The notes below the pieces were generated by a model. It searched no databases. It saw only the letters and a list, made by a program, of their open reading frames with translations, and was not told the DNA's origin. A program made the translations under genes and the position numbers. DNA of 9,139 nt, from contig CAZOMR010000132.1 of assembly GCA_964580655.1 (NCBI GenBank), positions 1 through 9,139 on the forward strand, read 5' to 3'. Within the stretch, counting starts at the first letter, position 1; each line of letters starts with the position of its first letter. Below, in pieces: positions 6,955 to 9,139 of this stretch. The DNA is from CAZOMR01 sp964580655. Its GTDB lineage: Bacteria; RBG-13-61-14; CAZOMR01.

Positions 6955-7021
6955 TTCTACTTTCCATCCTCCGTAGCAGTCGCCTGCTACTGTGGAAGAC
7001 GGGCGCCAAGGCTTCGTAGAA
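6955..7021. repeat. Nested inverted repeat downstream of the toxin gene
   Basis: Three arms nest: TTCTAC (6955-6960) with GTAGAA (7016-7021), TTCCA (6962-6966) with TGGAA (6993-6997), and GTAGCAG (6973-6979) with CTGCTAC (6984-6990) around a 4-nt TCGC loop. The innermost 7-bp stem is perfect. No U-run follows on either strand, so it is not a simple terminator. It resembles a REP-like or other folded intergenic element; attC was considered but the core-site sequences are not present. Confidence 0.4.
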
Positions 7022-7029
7022 CAGGTCAA

Positions 7030-7052
7030 TTTTCAATTTATGATATTGAAAA
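7030..7052. repeat. Perfect 8-bp inverted repeat, AT-rich
   Basis: TTTTCAAT (7030-7037) and ATTGAAAA (7045-7052) are exact inverted repeats around a 7-nt spacer. It sits between the nested repeat at 6955-7021 and the hairpin at 7056-7075. Its right half supplies the T-run that follows that hairpin when read on the minus strand. It may be a protein-binding site or part of a composite repeat. Confidence 0.35.
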
Positions 7053-7075
7053 ATCAACAGACAAGAGTGTCTGTT
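7047..7075 (-). terminator. Candidate intrinsic terminator for the GH31 gene
   Basis: AACAGACA (7056-7063) and TGTCTGTT (7068-7075) form a perfect 8-bp stem with an AGAG/CTCT loop. Read on the minus strand the stem is followed by GATTTTTC, a T-run suited to termination of the GH31 transcript arriving from 7240. The stem is only moderately GC-rich, and the true distance to the gene is unknown because of the assembly gap between them. Confidence 0.4.
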
Positions 7076-7106
7076 TCCCTAAATTTATAAAAATACTGAA
7101 TATGAA

Positions 7107-7238
7107 TTCTCTGCGTTCTTTGCGTCTNNNNNNNNNNNNNNNNNNNNNNNNNNNNNNNNNNNNNNNNNNNNNNNNNNNNNNNNNNNNNNNNNNNNNNNNN
7201 NNNNNNNNNNNNNNNNNNNNNNNNNNNTTTGCGGTGAA
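7107..7238. repeat. TGCG-rich short tandem repeat interrupted by the assembly gap
   Basis: To the left of the gap, TTCTCTGCG (7107-7115) and TTCTTTGCG (7116-7124) are two near-identical 9-nt units, followed by the start of a third (TCT). To the right the sequence resumes with TTTGCGGTGAA (7228-7238). This matches a CTCTGCGT-type intergenic element that I recall as common in many unrelated bacterial genomes. The scaffold break falls inside it, which is what a dispersed repeat would cause. Confidence 0.45.
7128..7227. other. Assembly gap of 100 N
   Basis: Exactly 100 unknown bases, the conventional size for a gap of unknown length. The gene content between the toxin and GH31 genes is therefore not established, although the GH31 stop codon at 7242-7240 lies 12 bp clear of the gap and is intact. 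Confidence 0.98.
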
Positions 7239-7239
7239 T

Positions 7240-8934
7240 TCAGAATTTTATTTTCAAATCAAAGCTGTTTTCATATGGTTCTATTTTGATCCAGAGGCGG
7301 TTGTTTTTCATGCAATAGGCTGAACCAGAGGCGGGCATGATGTCATCGCATGATTTTTTTTCAACTTTCTCAATGTTCTCAATGTTCTTTCCAGAAAGTA
7401 TGACCGTCTCAGGTTTTTCTAACGCGCCTTCCACGATCAGTACCAGCTCTTTGCTTTGTCCTGTATGTCGAACCTTTACTTCATCCTGCTTTCTTGTCCA
7501 TTCCAGTTTTGCTTTCATTCCATCGAGATATATCAACTTTGTTTCTCCTCTCCCTTCACCCGGCAGAAGCAAGAGAGTATTTTGCTCTGAGAATTCGTGT
7601 TTGAGCCTGTGGCCTGCGAATTCTGATTTCACCCATAGCGGAATGAGTGCGCCCTCCCGGATAAAAACAGGGAACTCGTGAATCGGGTAGCCCAGATGTG
7701 TCTTCTCGCCAGAGCAGTATCTCTTGCTCAAATCATTCCAGTCCCGGAAAGACCCCTCTGGCAGGACTATGACTTGCTTTTTTTCAAGCCCTGGTTTGAG
7801 GATAGGCTGAACATATATATCATCCCCCAGAAGATAGCCTTTCCCTGCTGGCTTGACCAGAGACCTGCCATTCTCAAACCTTTCTTCCCCAATGCTGTAC
7901 AAATACCATCCAAGCTCCTCGTGCCAGACAGCATAATGCCTATATATCTCTACCGCGTCATGGCCATAAGCCCAGGGCCTGTGCTCCGCTATCCCTCCAT
8001 TCTCCATAAAAGGCGAGAAAGCGCCCCACTGGGCCCAGCGCAAGAACAGCTCTTTATCCGGCTCCCCGTCCCTGTAGCCAAAGATGTCAAAACCCGGAAC
8101 AAGATAGCCCTCAAGCGCGCTCTTCTTGAAACTCCTGTATGCCGCCCTCATGCCGTTCCATGTGGGGTCCTGATCCCCCATCCATGTGGCAAAGCTGACC
8201 TCCCTTGGCGCATACTCCAGCGGAATTCCTGCCTTGAGAGGGTTGACCCATCCGGGCAGGCCCAGGGTATGCTCGCTGAAAATCTCGATGCCGCGTGCCA
8301 TGATCACTGTGTTCCTGCCTGTCTTCTCCTTCGTGTAATGATAAAAATCAGGATAGTAATTCCGCGCGTATTCCTGCCTAATGTTAAGGCCCTTTAACGC
8401 GATGAGCCCGTCAATCCCGTCCACCTTCCAGCCGTCAAACGGCAAATTCATCACGCGGTCAACCCTTTTATGCCACCATTCAAGGGCCTGTGGGTTCTCA
8501 TAGTCAATCAAGCCCCCTACGCCCTTCCACCATTTGTATTCCTCCAGGCCAGGGGCAAAATATCCCTTTTCAAGCGCATACTCATAATCCGGGTCTTCCT
8601 TGTTGATCGCACAGGTTATCCAGAGTATGACCGAGATGCCCTGCTCGTTTAGCTCCTTCAGCAGTCGCTCATAGTCAGGGAAAAGGTTCCGGTCAAACTC
8701 AAATGTGTTATAAGCTGTCTCCCACGGGCTGTCTATGATGACCGCTGAAACCGGGATGCCCCGCTCCTGATACCCCTTTACCAGGTCCCGCAAACTCTTG
8801 TCTGTGGACTCATCCTCCCAAACCCAGTGCCCGAAAACAAATGCAGGATATGGCACAGGATCGGCCATGACCTTGAGTCCGGTAACCAAGAGAAAAACCA
8901 AGAAAATCATTATCGCATTTCTTGCCCATGCCAT
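7240..8934 (-). CDS. Exported glycoside hydrolase family 31 enzyme without the usual N-terminal domain
   Basis: This 564-residue protein carries the GH31 (beta/alpha)8 barrel. GH31 enzymes are retaining hydrolases of alpha-glucosides, alpha-xylosides, sulfoquinovosides and related sugars. The candidate nucleophile is Asp172 in GWKVDGIDG, and the candidate acid/base is Asp254 in WMGDQDPTW. Further family words are GFDIFGY (281-287), RWAQWGAFSPFM (299-310), LGDDIYVQPIL (369-379) and FPVFIREGALIPL (421-433). C-terminal beta-domains follow. A signal peptide is clear: hydrophobic IMIFLVFLLVTGL (8-20) with cleavage near VMA24, so it should act outside the cytoplasm. The barrel starts almost at once (FGHWVWEDE, 34-42), so the N-terminal beta-sandwich of typical GH31 proteins is missing. 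I chose the ATG at 8934 because the signal peptide begins there, a GAGGGA site precedes it and a promoter lies at 9009-8981; an in-frame upstream ATG at 9030 would bury the signal. The substrate is not deducible. Confidence 0.92.
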   Translation of the reverse strand: MAWARNAIMIFLVFLLVTGLKVMADPVPYPAFVFGHWVWEDESTDKSLRDLVKGYQERGIPVSAVIIDSPWETAYNTFEFDRNLFPDYERLLKELNEQGISVILWITCAINKEDPDYEYALEKGYFAPGLEEYKWWKGVGGLIDYENPQALEWWHKRVDRVMNLPFDGWKVDGIDGLIALKGLNIRQEYARNYYPDFYHYTKEKTGRNTVIMARGIEIFSEHTLGLPGWVNPLKAGIPLEYAPREVSFATWMGDQDPTWNGMRAAYRSFKKSALEGYLVPGFDIFGYRDGEPDKELFLRWAQWGAFSPFMENGGIAEHRPWAYGHDAVEIYRHYAVWHEELGWYLYSIGEERFENGRSLVKPAGKGYLLGDDIYVQPILKPGLEKKQVIVLPEGSFRDWNDLSKRYCSGEKTHLGYPIHEFPVFIREGALIPLWVKSEFAGHRLKHEFSEQNTLLLLPGEGRGETKLIYLDGMKAKLEWTRKQDEVKVRHTGQSKELVLIVEGALEKPETVILSGKNIENIEKVEKKSCDDIMPASGSAYCMKNNRLWIKIEPYENSFDLKIKF

Positions 8935-8980
8935 TGCTACTTCCCTCTCTCCTTTGTATAGGGTTCTTGATCCGCTTACG

Positions 8981-9009
8981 AACATATCCGAGATACCGAA
9001 GCAGGTCAA
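8981..9009 (-). promoter_or_regulatory. Sigma-70-like promoter of the GH31 gene
   Basis: On the minus strand TTGACC (9009-9004, 5 of 6) is followed after 17 nt by TATGTT (8986-8981, 4 of 6). Transcription would start near 8974, about 40 nt before the ATG at 8934. This supports the shorter GH31 start over the ATG at 9030, which would lie upstream of the promoter. Confidence 0.45.
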
Positions 9010-9030
9010 GACAAGAATTTGACTGGACAT

Positions 9031-9139
9031 TCCCCAAAAATTTGAGTTCCCGACAAGGTTGCCTGGGGAGAGAGGATCAGTGTTGTCCCGATGGGTATCA
9101 AGAATTGGCGGCGATCCAGAACGAGGGAAGCGAACGCGT
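9031..9139. other. Window-edge sequence upstream of GH31 with no supported gene
   Basis: This edge has open frames on both strands that run out of the window, but none has a start with a Shine-Dalgarno site or recognisable motifs. It may be intergenic, or the edge of a gene or repeat lying beyond the window. Confidence 0.3.

Noticed and set aside
6955..7021. Integron attC site
   Set aside because: The folded shape is suggestive, but the RYYYAAC and GTTRRRY core sites are missing and there is no gene cassette.
6910..7323. A plus-strand open frame crossing the N gap
   Set aside because: It is only open because the unknown bases are translated as X. It overlaps the toxin end and the antisense GH31 3' end.
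7678..8397. A 239-residue plus-strand open frame opposite the GH31 gene
   Set aside because: Antisense to GH31, which carries the catalytic motifs; no Shine-Dalgarno and no recognisable domain.
8935..9030. GH31 start at the ATG at 9030
   Set aside because: It would put about 32 residues before the signal peptide and begin upstream of the promoter at 9009-8981.

Overview
The window looks like a scaffold piece from an uncultivated Gram-negative (diderm) bacterium of moderate GC content. Codon-dense genes with good Shine-Dalgarno sites, two exported proteins with Sec signal peptides, an exported alpha-2-macroglobulin-like protein and a 100-N scaffold gap fit a metagenome-assembled genome. I cannot name the phylum from the sequence.

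Layout. (1) Positions 1-202 are a divergent intergenic region: the first 10 codons of a minus-strand gene leave the window at position 1, controlled by a sigma-70-like promoter whose -10 lies inside a perfect 10-bp inverted repeat. (2) 203-1174 encodes a MobA/GlmU-type NTP-transferase-fold protein with an extra C-terminal region. (3) 1258-6171 encodes a 1637-residue exported alpha-2-macroglobulin homologue with an intact-looking CxEQ thioester motif and a C-terminal receptor-binding-like domain. Its bait-region position holds a roughly 300-residue insert with two type II pseudopilin (GspG)-like units. (4) A strong intrinsic terminator (6204-6250) closes this block. (5) 6304-6949 is a compact Phd/YefM-RelE type II toxin-antitoxin module with its own consensus promoter and a perfect palindromic operator candidate. 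(6) 6950-7239 is intergenic DNA with three perfect inverted repeats in a row, a short TGCG-rich repeat and an assembly gap inside that repeat. (7) 7240-8934, minus strand, encodes an exported GH31 glycosidase that lacks the usual N-terminal beta-sandwich domain. (8) 9031-9139 holds no gene I can support.

How the parts work together. The NTP transferase and the macroglobulin run in the same direction 83 bp apart and may be co-transcribed, but no shared pathway is evident. The macroglobulin is probably a periplasmic or surface protease trap. The toxin-antitoxin module is self-contained. The GH31 enzyme converges on it and probably acts on an alpha-linked sugar outside the cytoplasm. The most unusual item is the pseudopilin-like insert in the macroglobulin bait region.
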